From Camarhynchus parvulus (lineage: Eukaryota; Chordata; Aves; Passeriformes; Thraupidae), in NCBI RefSeq assembly GCF_901933205.1, contig NC_044591.1, positions 124,001-188,000 of the forward strand: DNA of 64,000 nucleotides. The letters are read 5' to 3'. This document shows positions 23,730 to 36,459 of the stretch, one piece after another. The notes beneath the pieces are model-generated. The model saw nothing but the letters and a program-made list of their open reading frames with translations. It searched no databases and had not been told where the DNA came from. Position 1 is the first letter of the stretch, and every line of letters starts with the position of its first letter. The position numbers and the translations under genes were made by a program.

Positions 23730-25670
23730 ACAAGGATATTAAATGCACCAATATTTAATGCCCCAGCCCTAAATATCCCAGTGTTAAATACCCCAACAGA
23801 AAAAAAGAACAGAAAACCAAGCTAAACACCCTGACATTTAATGGCCCAGCCCTAAATATCCAGTGCAATGCCTCAGTTTTTAATACCCTAACACTACGTA
23901 CCCCAAAGTGAAACATCCCCATGTTTAATGCCCCAAAGTTAAATACTCCGATGTTTAATGCCCCAAAATTAAATGTTTAACTTTGTTTTATTAAAACAAA
24001 ATACCCCCAGAGCTAAACACCCCAATGGTTTACACCCAGCATTAAATACCCCAGAGTTAAACACCCCCATGTTTCATAACCCAAAGCTAAGCATCAAATG
24101 TTTAATACCCCAGAGCTAAATTCCCCAGTGTTCAATGCCCCAGTGCCAAATGCCCCAACCTTAAATATCCCAGAGCTAAACACTCTGATATTTAATGCCT
24201 CAACAATAAATACCCCAGAGCCAAACACCCTCATGTTTAATGCCCCAGCCCTAAACACCCCAATGTTAAATGCCCCAACAGAAAAAAAAAACCAAAAAAC
24301 CCAAGTTAAACACCCTGGCATTTAATGGCCCAGCCATAAATGCCTCAATTTTTAATACCCTAACACTATGTACCCCAAAGTGAAACATCCCCATGTTTAA
24401 TGACCCAAAGCTAAATACCCCAATGTTTAATGCCCCAAAACAAAATAACCCCAGAGCTAAACACCCCGATGGTTTCACACCCAGCATTAAATACCCCAGA
24501 GCTAAACACCCCCGTGTTTAATAACCCAAAGCTAAGCATCAGATGTTTCATACCCCAGAGCTGAATTCCCCAATGTTCAATGCCCCAAGCTTAAATATCC
24601 CAGAGCTAAATCCCCTGATATGTAATGCCTCAACAATAAATACCCCAGAGCCAAACACCCTCATATTTAATGCCCCAGCCCTAAATACTCTCAGCTAAAC
24701 ACCCTGATATTTAACATCTCAGAGTTGAACACCAAAGGTTTAATATCTCAGAGCAAAGCTCCCCAGTGTGTAATGCTCCAATCCTAAATAACCCACACCT
24801 AAGCATGCCCATGTTTAATGCCCCAGAGCTAAATTCATGAATGCTTTAAGCATTGATCTAAATGCCCCAGTGCTCAATGCCCCAAAAATAAATGCCCCAC
24901 AGTTACTTGCCCCGATGTTCAGCACCCCAACACTCAATGCCCTGATGTTAAATACCCCAGAGCTAAATTCTCCTTTATGCTTTGATCTCAATGCCCCAAT
25001 GTTAAATGAACTGGTGTTAATTACAGCAACTCTTAATGGCTCAGTGCTAAATGCTCCAATATTTCATGTAGTGATGTTTAATGTCACAGAACTAAACACC
25101 CTCATGTTTAATGTCCCAGAGCCAAGTGCCCCAGTGCAACATTCACCAGCATTTTAAACCCTGAGGGTAAATACCCCAGGATTAAACACACCAGTGTTAG
25201 TGACTGATGTTTTCATGCTGCAACACCAAATGCTGGGGCTAAATTCCCCCGTTTTAATGCCCCAGAGCTCAATGCCCTATTGTTAATGTCCCAACCCCAA
25301 AAGCTCCAGGGCTGAATGCTTCCAGTGCCAAAAGCCCCAACACCAAGTGCCCCAGAGCTAAACTGATGATTTCTGTGTTGATCAAAATGCCCCAGTGCTC
25401 AATACCCCCACCCTAAATGCCCCAGAGCTGATTGTCCCCGTGTTTAACACCCCAGTGCCAAATGCACCCACTCTAAAAGTCCATTCCCTAAATTCCCCAA
25501 TGTTTTATGGGCTGATGCTGAACGTCCCAGCCCTAAACACCCCAGAGCTGAACACAGCAGCGTTTAACATCCAAATCCTAAATACTCTGAGCTATACAAC
25601 CTGATATTTGATGCCTCAACCCTACATACCCCAGAGCTAAATACCCCGTTGTCCATTGCCTGGTGCTCCC
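23730..25670. repeat. Mosaic satellite, segment 1 (ATGCCCCAGAGCTAAATACC)
   Basis: Units of about 14 bp arranged as dimers and trimers: TTTAATGCCCCA, GAGCTAAACACCCC, AGTGTTAAATACCCC. Longer blocks repeat, for example 23,790-24,130 recurs at about 24,290-24,570. Confidence 0.9.
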
Positions 25671-25734
25671 TGGTGCTTTCTGCAGGGATGCTGAACGCCC
25701 CAGTGTGGGAATGTCCCAGTGTAAAACATCCGAA

Positions 25735-26510
25735 AGCTGAATATCCCGCTGGGAAACATCAACTCCTAACTGGGAAACACCAATTCTGAACTGGGAAACA
25801 CCAATTCCAAACTGGGAAACACCCCAACTCCTAACTGGGAAACATCAATTCCGAACTGGGAAACACCCCAATTCTGAACTGGGAAACACCAACTCCTAAC
25901 TGGGAAACATCAATTCCGAACTGGGAAACACCAATTCCTAACTGGGAAACACCCCAACTCCTAACTGGGAAACACCAATTCTGAACTGGGAAACACCAAT
26001 TCCAAACTGGGAAACACCCCAACTCCTAACTGGGAAACACCAATTCCAAACTGGGAAACACCCCAATTCTGAACTGGGAAACACCAACTCCTAACTGGGA
26101 AACATCAACTCCTAACTGGGAAACACCAATTCCTAACTGGGAAACACCAATTCCGAACTGGGAAACACCCCAATTCCTAACTGGGAAACACCAATTCTGA
26201 ACTGGGAAACACCAATTCCAAACTGGGAAACACCAGTTCCAAACTGGGAAACACCAATTCCTAACTGGGAAACACCAATTCCGAACTGGGAAACACCCCA
26301 ATTCAACTGGGAAACACCAATTCCTAACTGGGAAACACCAATTCCAAACTGAGAAACACCAACTCCTAACTGGGAAACACCCCAATACCGAACTGAGAAA
26401 CACCAATTCCAAACTGGGAAACACTCCAATTCCGAACTGGGAAACACCAATTCCAAACTGGGAAACACCCCAATTCCGAACTGGGAAACACCAATTCCGA
26501 ACTCTTTTGC
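25735..26510. repeat. Mosaic satellite, segment 2 (CTGGGAAACACCAATTCC)
   Basis: About 33 units of 21-25 bp, with AACTGGGAAACACC constant and AATTCCGAA, AACTCCTAA or AATTCTGAA variable. It is very homogeneous compared with the segments on both sides, which suggests a recent expansion. Confidence 0.95.
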
Positions 26511-29250
26511 CAAATGCCCCCGCCCTAAATGCTGCAGGCACTAAATCCCCCAGACACTGAAGGCATCGACATAAACGCCCCGGGCTCAGTGCCTGGGCTC
26601 AGTGCCGTGGTGTTTAATGCCTCGGGGCTCAGTGCCCTGCTGGTAAATGTCCCGATCCTTAGTGCTCTTTTCCTAAATGTCCCGATGACAAATTCCCCAG
26701 ACACTAAATTCCTCAAACACTAAATATCCCGGAGCTGAATGTCCCAGAGCCAAATGCCCCGATGCCAAATTCCCAAGGCAATAAATTCCCTGGTATTTAC
26801 TGTATATTTACTGTCCCATCAATAAATACTCCAGAGTTCAATGCCCCAGAGTTCAATGTCCCAGTGCCAAATTCCCCAGGGACTCAATGCACCGACGTTC
26901 AATGCACCAACATTAAATATCCCGGAGTCAAATGCCCTGATGCCAAATTCCTCAGGCACTGAATTCCTCAGGCACCAAATTCCCCGAAAACTAAATATCC
27001 CAAACACTAAATACCCCAATGCTAAATTCCCCAGGGACTCAATGCACCGATGTTTAATGCACCAACATTAAATATCCCTGGGGCAAATGCCCTGATGCCA
27101 AATTCCCCAGGCACTGAATTCCTCAGGCACCAAATTCCCCAGGTACTAAATTCCATGAAAGTTAAATACCCCAATGCTAAACACCCCAGAGCTTAAATGT
27201 CCCAGAGCCAAATGCCCTGACGCCAAATTCCCAAGGCAATAAATTCCCTGGTACTTATTCTATATTTACTGTCCCAAAAGTAAATACTCCAGAGTTCAAC
27301 GTCCCAGAGTTCAATGTCCCAGTGCCAAATTCCCCAGGGACTCAATGCACCGACATTCAATGCACCAACATTAAATATCCCAGAGCCAAATGCCCTGATG
27401 CCAAATTCCCCAGGCACCAAATTCCTCAGGCACCGAATTCCCCAGGCACTAAATTCCCTGAAAACTAAATTCCCCAAACATTAAATACCCCAATGCTGAA
27501 TTCCCCAGGGACTCAATGCCCCAGGGACTCAATGCAACAATGTTTAATGCACCAACATTAAATATCCCTGGGGCAAATGCCCTGATGGCAAATTCCCCAG
27601 GCACTGAATTCCTCAGGCACCAAATTCCCCAGGCACTAAATACCCCAATGCTAAATGCCCCAGGGACTCAATGCACCGATGTTTAATGCACCAACATTAA
27701 ATATCCCTGGGGCAAATGCCCTGATGGCAAATTCCCCAGGCACTGAATTCCTCAGGCACCAATTCCCAGGCACTAAATACCCCAATGCTAAATGCCCCAG
27801 GGACTCAATGCACCGATGTTTAATGCACCAACATTAAATATCCCGGAGTCAAATGCCCTTATGCCAAATTCCCCAGGCACTGAATTCCCCAGGCACTGAA
27901 TTCCTCAGGTACCGAATTCCTCAGGCACCGCATTCCCCAGACACTAAATTCCCCGAAAACTAAATATCCCAAACACTAAATACCTCAATGCTAAATTCCC
28001 CAGGGACTAAATGCCCCAGGGACTCAATGCACCGATGTTTAATGCACCAACATTAAATATCCCGGCGCCAAATGCCCTGATGCCAAATTCCCCAGGCGCT
28101 GAATTCCTCAGGCACCAAACTCTCCAGGCACTAAATACCCGGAGCTAAATGCCCTGGTGTTTAATGCACCGACACTAAATACCCTGGAGCCAAAAGCCTC
28201 GATGCCAAATTCCCCAGGCACTGAATTCCCTGAACGCTAAATGCCCCGACATTAAATTCCCCGAAGTTAAACGTCCCGGTGCTTAATGCCCCAGAGCTAA
28301 ATACCCCAACGCTAAATTCCACAGGCACTGAATTCCCAACGCTAAATTCCTCAGGCACTGAATATTCCAGGCACTGAATTCCTCAGGCACTGAATATTCC
28401 AGACATTGAATTCCCAACGCTAAATTCCTCAGGCACTGAATATGAATATTCCAGACATTGAATTTCCAACACTAAATTCCTCAGGCACTAAATATTCCAG
28501 GCATTGAATTCCCAACACTAAATTCCTCAGGCACTAAGTAATTCCCGGCACTGAATTCCCAACACTAAATTCCTCAGGCACTAAATATTCCAGGCACTAA
28601 ATATTCCAGGCACTGAATTCCTCAGGCACTGAATATTCCAGACATTGAATTCCCAACGCTAAATTCCTCAGGCACTGAATATTCCAGGCACTAAATTCCT
28701 CAGGCACTGAATATTCCAGGCACTAAATATTCCCAACACGGAATTCCCAATGCTAAATTCCTCAGGCATTGAATATTCCAGGCACTGAATTCCCAAAGCT
28801 AAATTCCTCAGGCACTAAATTCCCAACACTAAATTCCTCAGGCACTGAATATTCCAGGCATTGAATTCCCAATGCTAAATTCCTCAGGCACTGAATTCCC
28901 AACACTAAATTCCTCAGGCACTAAATATTCCAGGCATTGAATTCCCAATGCTAAACTCCTCAGGTGCTAAATATTCCAGGCACTAAATATTCCAGGCACT
29001 GAATTCCTCAGGCGCTAAATATTCCAGACATTGAATTCCCAACGCTAAATTCCTCAGGCACTGGATTCCCAACGCTAAATTCCTCAGGTACTGAATATTC
29101 CAGGCACTGAATTCCCAACGCTAAATTCCTCAGGCACCAAGTATTCCAGGCACTGAATTCCCAACGCTAAATTCCTCAGGCACTAAATATTCCAGGCATT
29201 GAATTCCTCAGGCACTGAATATCCCAGGTACTGAATTCAATGTCCCAGTA
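26511..29250. repeat. Mosaic satellite, segment 3 (TAAATTCCTCAGGCACTGAA)
   Basis: Units of about 15 bp. The left half (26,830-28,110) shows higher-order blocks headed by GGGACTCAATGCACCGATGT, at about 26,879, 27,027, 27,342, 27,662, 27,799 and 28,019. The right half is a simpler alternation of TAAATTCCTCAGGCAC and TGAATATTCCAGGCAC. Confidence 0.92.
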
Positions 29251-30245
29251 GCTTTCTGCTCATCCTGCTTCAAACACAGGAAAAAATTCCCAGCACAACC
29301 AAAAGCAGAGGTTCCATTTGGGGATATGCCCCTATTCCAGAGTTTAATCAATTTTTCAGATTAATTGGGGGGGTTTAATTAACCCAATGATGGTTGGAAG
29401 CTCTACAAGGTAATGCATTCCCAGGGTTGGTTTGGCACCCAGTGGGAAATGGACTGAAATCCCGGATGGAACCCACGGGATAATCATGAGCTGGGAAATA
29501 TAACAAAAATAAAAATAATTTTAAAATAATAATTATTATTAAATTTAAAATAATCCTTTTTAATGCTGCTAAATGAAGGATTTCAGCTGCAGGGAAGTGA
29601 ATGGACGCACCAGTGCTGGTGGGGTTGGGGTGGTTTGGGATGGACGGATGGATGGTGGGGCTGGAGCTGACACCAAGTGGATGGAAATTGTAATTCCTGC
29701 TCTGGGAGCAGAAAATGGAAGATTTGGGGGGAAAAAACGAGGGGTAATCACAAAAAAAAAAAAAAAAAAAAAAAAAAAGACACAAAAAAACCAAAACAAA
29801 AAAAAACCCAACAACAAACAAACAAACAAAACCAAAAAACTCTTCAGACCAGAAAAAAATTGTCCTAAAAAAGGCCAATTTGGAGCATCCAGAAGAATGA
29901 GGTGGGGGCTGGGATGGGATGGGACGAAGAGCCCACGTCAGCACGAGATTTCCTTTGGAAAAGTACCCAAACCCACGGCAAATACATGGAATAAAGCCCC
30001 AAGGGTGCCTTGGAATATTTATGTAACTTTGGTGTTGTCTTTTGTGGCCGTTCCTGGCTTGGAACGGGGGTGCTGGGGATGGGGAGGGGGCTCGGGGGGT
30101 GTTTGGGGTCGTGGCAGTGACCTCGGGGTGCCTGGAAGGGACAGAGGGGACATCATGGGTGACACTCCCCGCCAGGGAGGGGACACGGTGACACCGGGGA
30201 GCGTCAGCCCAGTGATCCACCCAGGATCTGCAGCCCACATCTCAG
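29251..30245. other. No gene seen
   Basis: Mixed sequence with a 24-base poly(A) run near 29,753-29,778 followed by AAAC/CAAA repeats. The A-run may be a decayed retroposon tail. Open frames on both strands have no recognised domain. Confidence 0.45.
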
Positions 30246-30249
30246 AAAA

Positions 30250-31450
30250 AATCAGAATTTCGCCCCCCAGAAAGACATTCGTATACCCAAAAAAAGCCTA
30301 TTTTTCTCAAAAAGGGCATTTTTTCCACAAAAAAAAAAAAGGCATTTTCTTTCTTCCAAAAGCAGCCTTTTTTCCTGAAATGGTATTTCTTCACAAAAAA
30401 GACACATTTTCCCTCCAGAAAATCAATTCTTCTTCCTTAAAGCATGAGTTTTATTCCAAAAAGCCCTATTCCTGCAAAGAAAATAACCATTTTTTTCCCA
30501 CAAAAGTTTTTTTCCCAAAAAAATACTTCTTACCCCAAATCTTTTATTCTCAAAAAAATTATTAAAAAAAATAAAGAGCACTTTTCCCCCCAGTTTTTCC
30601 CATTAAAGCCTTTTTTGGCTTTATTTTTCTCACCAAAACCCACGTTTTTGTCTCCAGAAAGAACTTTTTTCCCAAGAAGAAGTTGTTTTAAAAACAAACA
30701 AACAAACAAACAAGAAACCTACTTTTTTTAAAAAAGAAAGCTCCTTTTTTCTGAAAAAACCCACTTTTTTTACTCAAGAAAAAGAGGTTTTGTCTCTCAA
30801 GAAAAGCGTCTTTTCCAAAAAACCCTCTTTAATTCCAAAAAAAAAAGGTTTCTTTTCCCAAACCCATTTTTCCTTGTAGAATGTAGAGAATTTCTTTGTA
30901 GAGCTCTAAAGTCCATTTTCAGCCTTTTCTTTTTCCTGTAAAAAATCGGTTATTTGGGGTTTTTATAAAGCACTTGTTTTTTCCAGAAAGTCTGGTTTTT
31001 TCCAATTAAAAAAAGCCGCTTTTCCCCCCAAAAGCTTTTCCTTAACAAAGTCCACTTTAAAAAAAAATTAAAAAAATTATGTATTTTTTACTCGCCAAAA
31101 AGTGCCTTTTACTAAAAAAAAAAAACTTTTTTTTTAAAAGCACCTTCTCTTTTTCCTAAACCCCCTTTTTCCCCTCAAAGGATTTTTTCTTTTTTTTTTT
31201 GAAAAATTTTTTTTCTGCAAACCCCTCGTAAAAAAAGGCTTTTTTTCTTTTAAAGGGGGCCTTTTTCGAAAAAAAAAAAAAAAAAAAAATTCTAAAAAAA
31301 GTAAAAGATCATATTTTTCTCTGCAAAACTCCTTTTTTGAGGTTTTCCCCAAAGGCTTTTCTTTTTAAGGCACCTATTCTATCGGGAAAGACCTATTTTT
31401 CCCTGCAAAAAACCAAAAAGCCCTTTTTTTTCCCCTCCAAAAAAAAAAGG
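30250..31450. repeat. Degenerate A/T-tract repeat, about 30 bp unit
   Basis: Units alternate a CCAAAAAA tract and a GCCTTTTTTCC tract, so A-runs and T-runs alternate for 1.2 kb. Divergence is high. No gene is seen. Confidence 0.65.
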
Positions 31451-31599
31451 AGAAAATGAAAAAAAAATAAAATAATTTTATTTATTTAAATTTACATTTA
31501 ATTTAATTTGAAAATTGAAAAAAAATCTTTTTATAGAAAATTCGATTTTTTTAAAATAGATTTTTTATAGAAAATCCGAATTTTTTCCTTTAAAAATAA

Positions 31600-32120
31600 A
31601 AAGGGATTGGTGCGGTGCGGGGCTGGGCAGGCCGGATATGATCCGGCTCCGCTCACATCAGAAAATATCCGGCCCCATTGTTCGGGGCAGCCGCGCCGCG
31701 TCCGTGCTTTGTTCCCTCGGGACCCCTTGGGATCCACAGAAATATTTGGAGAGCCCCAACGCGCGGGAAGAAGGACGAGAAATTTTTATTTTTTTTTTCT
31801 CTCCCCCCCACCCCCTTCAAAACTTTTATTTTTTTGGGGGGGGGGGCAAATGTGACTTTTTGTACCTTGGGACGGAAATTTCCGGCTGGAAACCCAACCC
31901 TGCTGCCTGGTGGGAGGTTGAATGGGAATCCTGCTGGGTGGGAACAATATGGATTTGGGATGAAAAGCTTTTCCCGGCCGGTTCCCCGGAGAGAAGCGGA
32001 TCCGCCGCGGCGCGGTGCCCGCGGGATGCGCGGAGAGCGGCGCTCCCGGGATTTCGGGGGGTTCCGTGCGCAGAAATGCGCGATTCGAGTTCTGATTCGC
32101 ACCCTCTGGACGTGGGAGAA
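31600..32120. other. CpG-rich unique segment
   Basis: Two CpG clusters (about 31,600-31,770 and 31,965-32,110) in unique-looking sequence. The first has nested CCGGAT/ATCCGG inverted motifs. It could be a promoter or an old GC-rich element, but no exon is recognised. Confidence 0.4.
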
Positions 32121-32133
32121 GCAGGGAAAAGAA

Positions 32134-32252
32134 TCACGGGATAACGAGGTTGGAAGAGATCTCTAAAATCACCAAATCCTATGCCCTAACACCTCATGGC
32201 ACCATGTGCCACGTCCAGGCTTTTTAAAAACACTTCCAGAAATGTGTTTAAA
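32134..32252 (-). mobile_element. CR1 LINE fragment, decayed
   Basis: On the + strand it reads as CR1 antisense: AGGTTGGAAGAGATCTCTAA, AAATCACCAAATCC, then CACCATGTGCCACGTCC and TTTTTAAAAACACTTCCAGA. It is short and diverged, from a different part or subfamily of CR1 than the copy at 13,272. Confidence 0.65.
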
Positions 32253-32394
32253 CCTTCAAAATAATTCCTGTCTCATTTGCTGCTCCCGTGTTTGTTCGCA
32301 AGTGGAATTGCTTACCTGAAGGGAATTGATTAGTTACCTGAAGGGAATTGATTAGTTACCTGAAGGGAATTGATAATTGGGTTCTGATTCCAAT

Positions 32395-32650
32395 TGTCCA
32401 ATGGATAATTGGATTCTGTGCGAGCGTTTTGAGTCACTGACCAATTAAATCCAGGTTTGTGCGTCGGGACTGTCGCTGACAGTCGCGAGATCCTGGGCAG
32501 TGAGCGCTTGGCAGATTCAGTTTAGATGGAATGTAATATAGTGTAGAATAATATAGTGTAATAAAGTAATTAATTAGCCTTCTGATAAGATGGAGTCCTC
32601 CTCGTCATTCCTCCCTGCCACGGGGTCGCCGTGTTCCGATACAGAGCTGC
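32395..32650 (+). mobile_element. ERV LTR fragment
   Basis: Contains GACTGTCGCTGACAGTC, then CTTGGCAGATTCAGTTTAG, TAATATAGTG units, AATAAAGTAATTAATTAGCC (poly(A) signal) and GATAAGATGGAGTC. It belongs to the same family as the antisense element at 17,690-18,430 and has no microsatellite expansion. Ends are approximate; an upstream triplication of TGAAGGGAATTGATTAGTTACC-like units lies at 32,317-32,372. Confidence 0.7.
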
Positions 32651-32769
32651 CCCCTGATGGGGCTGGGATGCAGGACAGGGCATAAACCCCATCCCAAAAT
32701 ATTTGGGATTCAGGGATGAGGGGCAGGACATGGAATGGGGGAACCATCCACCAAGGATAGGGATGCAGG

Positions 32770-33935
32770 GGTGAGGCGGGGAATCCAGCCATCCAGGGGG
32801 ATGTGAAATGAGGATCCATCCAGGGGGAATTTAAAACTGGGATCCATCCAGGGGGATGTGAAACAGGGATCCACCATCCAGGGGGATGTGAAATGGGGAT
32901 CCATCTGGGGTGTGAACAGGTAGATAGGGAATTGAATGGGTCATCATAGGTGGGCGGGATCATCCATAAGGGTGGGAGAAGGGGGTGGGGATCCAGCAAG
33001 CACCAGGGGTGGAAACAGGGATCCATCCCACCCTAGGGGAATGTGAAATGGGAATCCATTCCATAAACGGGAATGGGAAATGGAATCCATCCAGGGGAAT
33101 GTGAAATGGGGATCTATCCCATCCAGGGGGAATTTAAAACTGGGATCCATGCAGGGGGATGTGAAACGGGGATCCAGCCCATCCAGATCCATCCCATAAA
33201 GGGGGGATGTGAAACAAGGATCCAGCCCATCCTGGGGGATGTGAAACAGGGATCTATCCCATAAAGGGGGAATGGGAAATGGGAATTCATGCCTTAAAGG
33301 GGGAATGTGAAACAGGGATCCATCCCATAAAGGGGGAATGGAAAACAGGGATCCATCTCATCCAGGGGGATGTGAAATGGGGATCCATCCCATAAAGGGG
33401 GAATGGGAAATGGGGATCTAGCCCATCCCAAAGGAATGTGAAATGGGAATCCATCCCATCCAGGGAGAATGTGAAACTGGGATCCATCCAGGGGCAATGT
33501 GAAACAGGGATCCAACCCATCCACAGGGACCTGAAATGGGGATCCATCCCATCCCAAAGGAATGTGAAATGGGGATCCATCTAAGGAGAATGGGAAATGG
33601 GGATCCATCCAGGGGGAATTTAAAACTGGGATCCATTCAGGGGGAATGTGAAACAGGGATCCAGCCCATCCTGGGGGATGTGAAACAGGGATCTATCCCA
33701 TAAAGGGGGAATGGGAAATGGGAATCCATGCCTTAAAGGGGGAATGTGAAACAGGGATCCATCCCATAAAGGGGGAATGGAAAACAGGGATCAAGCCCAT
33801 CCAGGGGGAATGTGAAACAGGGATTCAGCTTATCCAGGGAGAATGGGAAATGGGGATCCAGCCCATCCCAAAGGAATGGGAAACTGGGATCCATCCAGGT
33901 GGAATGGGAAACAGGGATCCTGCCCACCCCAAAGG
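32770..33935. repeat. Minisatellite, about 33 bp unit (GGGGATCCATCC type)
   Basis: About 35 units contain GGGATCCATCCCATCCAGG then GGGAATGTGAAACAG. A longer block is duplicated (33,222-33,330 recurs at about 33,660-33,770). Open frames are repeat artefacts. Confidence 0.93.
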
Positions 33936-34094
33936 AAGCCTCAGCTCCAGGATGAGGGATGCCACCAGCCCATGGCCTCCAACCACGGTGGCTCCCAAGC
34001 TCTGTCCCAGGGGTCACCAGGTGTGGCTTTTTTTGGGTTGGGAAGGGCAGGATTTGGGCCACACGCTGGTCTGAGGTGGTTGTGGGTGGTGGGG

Positions 34095-34760
34095 TGGGAT
34101 CTGGGGCAGAAAAAGGAAAAGAAGAAAAAAAAACCGGGGGGGTGCAAAGAGAAAACAAAGAGGGGAAGGGGGGAAATGAGAAAAAGAGGGGGAATGAGGG
34201 AAAAGGGGGAAAAACGGGGGATAAAGAGAGGGGGAAGGGGAGAAGAGAATTGATGGAGAGAGGAAAAGAGGGGGAAAGAAGGAAAAAGGGAGGAAATGGG
34301 AAAAGCAAGGGAGAAGAGGGAAGATGGGAAAACTGGAAGTAAAACGTGGGGAAGGGGACTAAAGGGAGGAAAATGGGGAGGAAGAGGGGAAAAATGGGGA
34401 AAATGGGGGAAAATCAGAAAAAGGGGGCAGGGGATAAAGGGAGGAAAAGAGATAAAGCGGGAAAGGAGGAAAAATAAGAAATGAGGAAAAGGGGTGGAAG
34501 GGATTAAAAAAGCAGGAGAAACAGAGGAAAAACAAGGGAAAGGGGGGAAGGGGATGATAGGAAGGAAAAACGGGAGGAAAAACAGGAAGAACGGGGGAAA
34601 GGGGGGGGAAAGAGACGAAGATGGGAGCAACAGAGAGAAACAGGAGAAACGGGGAGACAGAGAAAAAGCAGGGTGAAATAGAGGGGGGAAAGGGTAAATG
34701 GGGGAAAGGAGAGAAATCTGGAAGGAAATCCGGGAGAGCAGGGGGAAAGAGGGAAAGCGG
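34095..34760. repeat. Polypurine tract, 0.65 kb
   Basis: Almost pure A/G on the + strand (GGGGAAAATGGGGAAA-like units, low order), with pyrimidines only as scattered T or C. It lies immediately before the PHC2 upstream CpG island. Confidence 0.85.
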
Positions 34761-34829
34761 GACCGGCGGCATCGGGAGGAGCCCCGGCGCCTCCTCGCGG
34801 CAGCGGCCGCGCAGCCCCCGAGGGGTCGG

Positions 34830-35290
34830 GACGGGCCCCCAGGGCCCCCCCAGGGCCCCCCCAGAGCCCTCAGCACCCCACAACCACGCTCGTATCCCCA
34901 CAGCCCCCAGTGCCACCCCATAGCCACCCCCATAGCACCCAGTACCCCTGCAGTCCCCCAGTGCCCCCATAGCCCCCCAGTGGCCCCATAAGTCCTCTCG
35001 GTGCCCCCATAGCTCCCTCCAGTACCCCCATATCCCCAGAGTACCCCCATACCCCCAAATAGCCCCCCAGTGCCCTCACAGCCCCCCAGTACAGCCCCTG
35101 AGTGCCCCCCTGATCCCTCCCAGTGCTCCCAGTAGGATTTCCTGGGGTCCCCCCCACAGCCATCACAGCCCAGTGCCCCCTGTGCCCCCCAGTCTGCCCC
35201 AGAGCCCTCACAGCCCCCTCACAGACCTTAGACCCCCCCCCCGACTGCTCAGTGTCCCCCATGTCCCCCTCAGTGTCCCCAGCATGGCAC
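34830..35290. repeat. Minisatellite, CCCCATAGCCCCCCAGTG type
   Basis: Irregular 12-20 bp C-rich units of the form CCCAGTGCCCCCATAGCCCC at the left of the CpG island. Confidence 0.75.
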
Positions 35291-36180
35291 ACAGGGGATG
35301 TCCCCCCATGTCCCCTCCCGGTGTCCCCGGTACCGGGAGCAGATCCTGTCCGTGCACGGCCGGCTGGCCCCGGAGCACCTCGAGTGTCCTGGTGGGGACA
35401 GACCCCAGCTCGGGTGGGCTTTGGTGGCCACGAGTGACCCACGAGTGACCCACGAGCCCCACCGTGATGCCCGAGGGCGCCGGTGCCACCGCATGCCCGG
35501 GGTGACACGGGAAACACCGGGACCAGCACCCCCGTGCCGCAGCACCCGCCGCTACCGGCGCTGGTCCCTCGCCGTGACCCCGGGTGACCGCAGGAAACAC
35601 CGGGCACGGGTGGCACCGGCCGGTGTGTGCCCGCGGCATCCCCGGGTGACCCCCGGTGGCGGCGGGGCCGGGGCCATCGTTCCTCCAGCGGCGGGGCCGG
35701 TGCTGGGGCAGCCCCGAGGTGACTCCGAGCAGCAGCGGGGACCCCGGTCACCGTCCCCCGCCATCCCAGCACGGTCCGGGGTGACTCCTGGAAACACCGC
35801 ACCGTCCCCACGCCGGTACCGTCCCCCGGGGTGACTCGGTGTGGCACCGGGGACAGGAACCACCACGCCTGTGCCGCTGCCTCCCCCCGGTAGCGACGCT
35901 CAGCATCCCCAGGGTGACCCCGGGTGACCCGGCGGCGGCGGGGACCGGTGCCACCGCGCCCAGGCCACCGCATCCCGCCCGGGGCAGCGCCGGGCCGACT
36001 CGAGCGACCCCGTGCGCCAGCGGCGACCGCTGCCACCAACTCCACGCTGCGTCTTCTTGCCCGAACCGGCTCTCAGCATCCTCGGGGTGACCCCGGGCGA
36101 CCCCCGGTGACGGCAGCGAGCGCCGCCAGCATCCCCAGGCCGCAGCGTCCCGCCGGGCCTGACTCGGGGCAGCCCCGGGA
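35290..36180. repeat. CpG-rich minisatellite inside the island, about 70-80 bp unit
   Basis: About 11 diverged units share ACCGGTGCCAC or GGGGACAG-like sequence, GCCGCTACCGGC, and a GGGTGACCCCGGGTGACC segment. Because the unit is CpG-rich, much of the apparent island here is repeat, so the true promoter core is probably to its right. Confidence 0.65.
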
Positions 36181-36459
36181 TGGCTCCTGGAAGCACGGAG
36201 GAGCGGATCTCCGCCGGTGCCGCTGCCGAGCCCCGCCAGTCCCGGTCCCGGCCCGCTCCCCTCGGGCCCATCCGCGCCCCCTCCTCTCCCCGTTGCCATG
36301 GCAACCCCCTCACCGCCCCCCCCACACCCCACACCGCGGTTGCCATGGCGAGCGCGAGCAGCGGGCGCGCGGCGCGGTGGGCGGGGCACGCGGGGCGGGC
36401 GGGGCGGCGGTGATTGCCCGGCGGCGCCACGTGACGCGCGCAGGAATGCAAATGAGCGA

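Noticed and set aside
29753..29778. Poly(A) tail of a processed pseudogene
   Set aside because: No recognisable coding sequence precedes it on either strand; treated as simple repeat.
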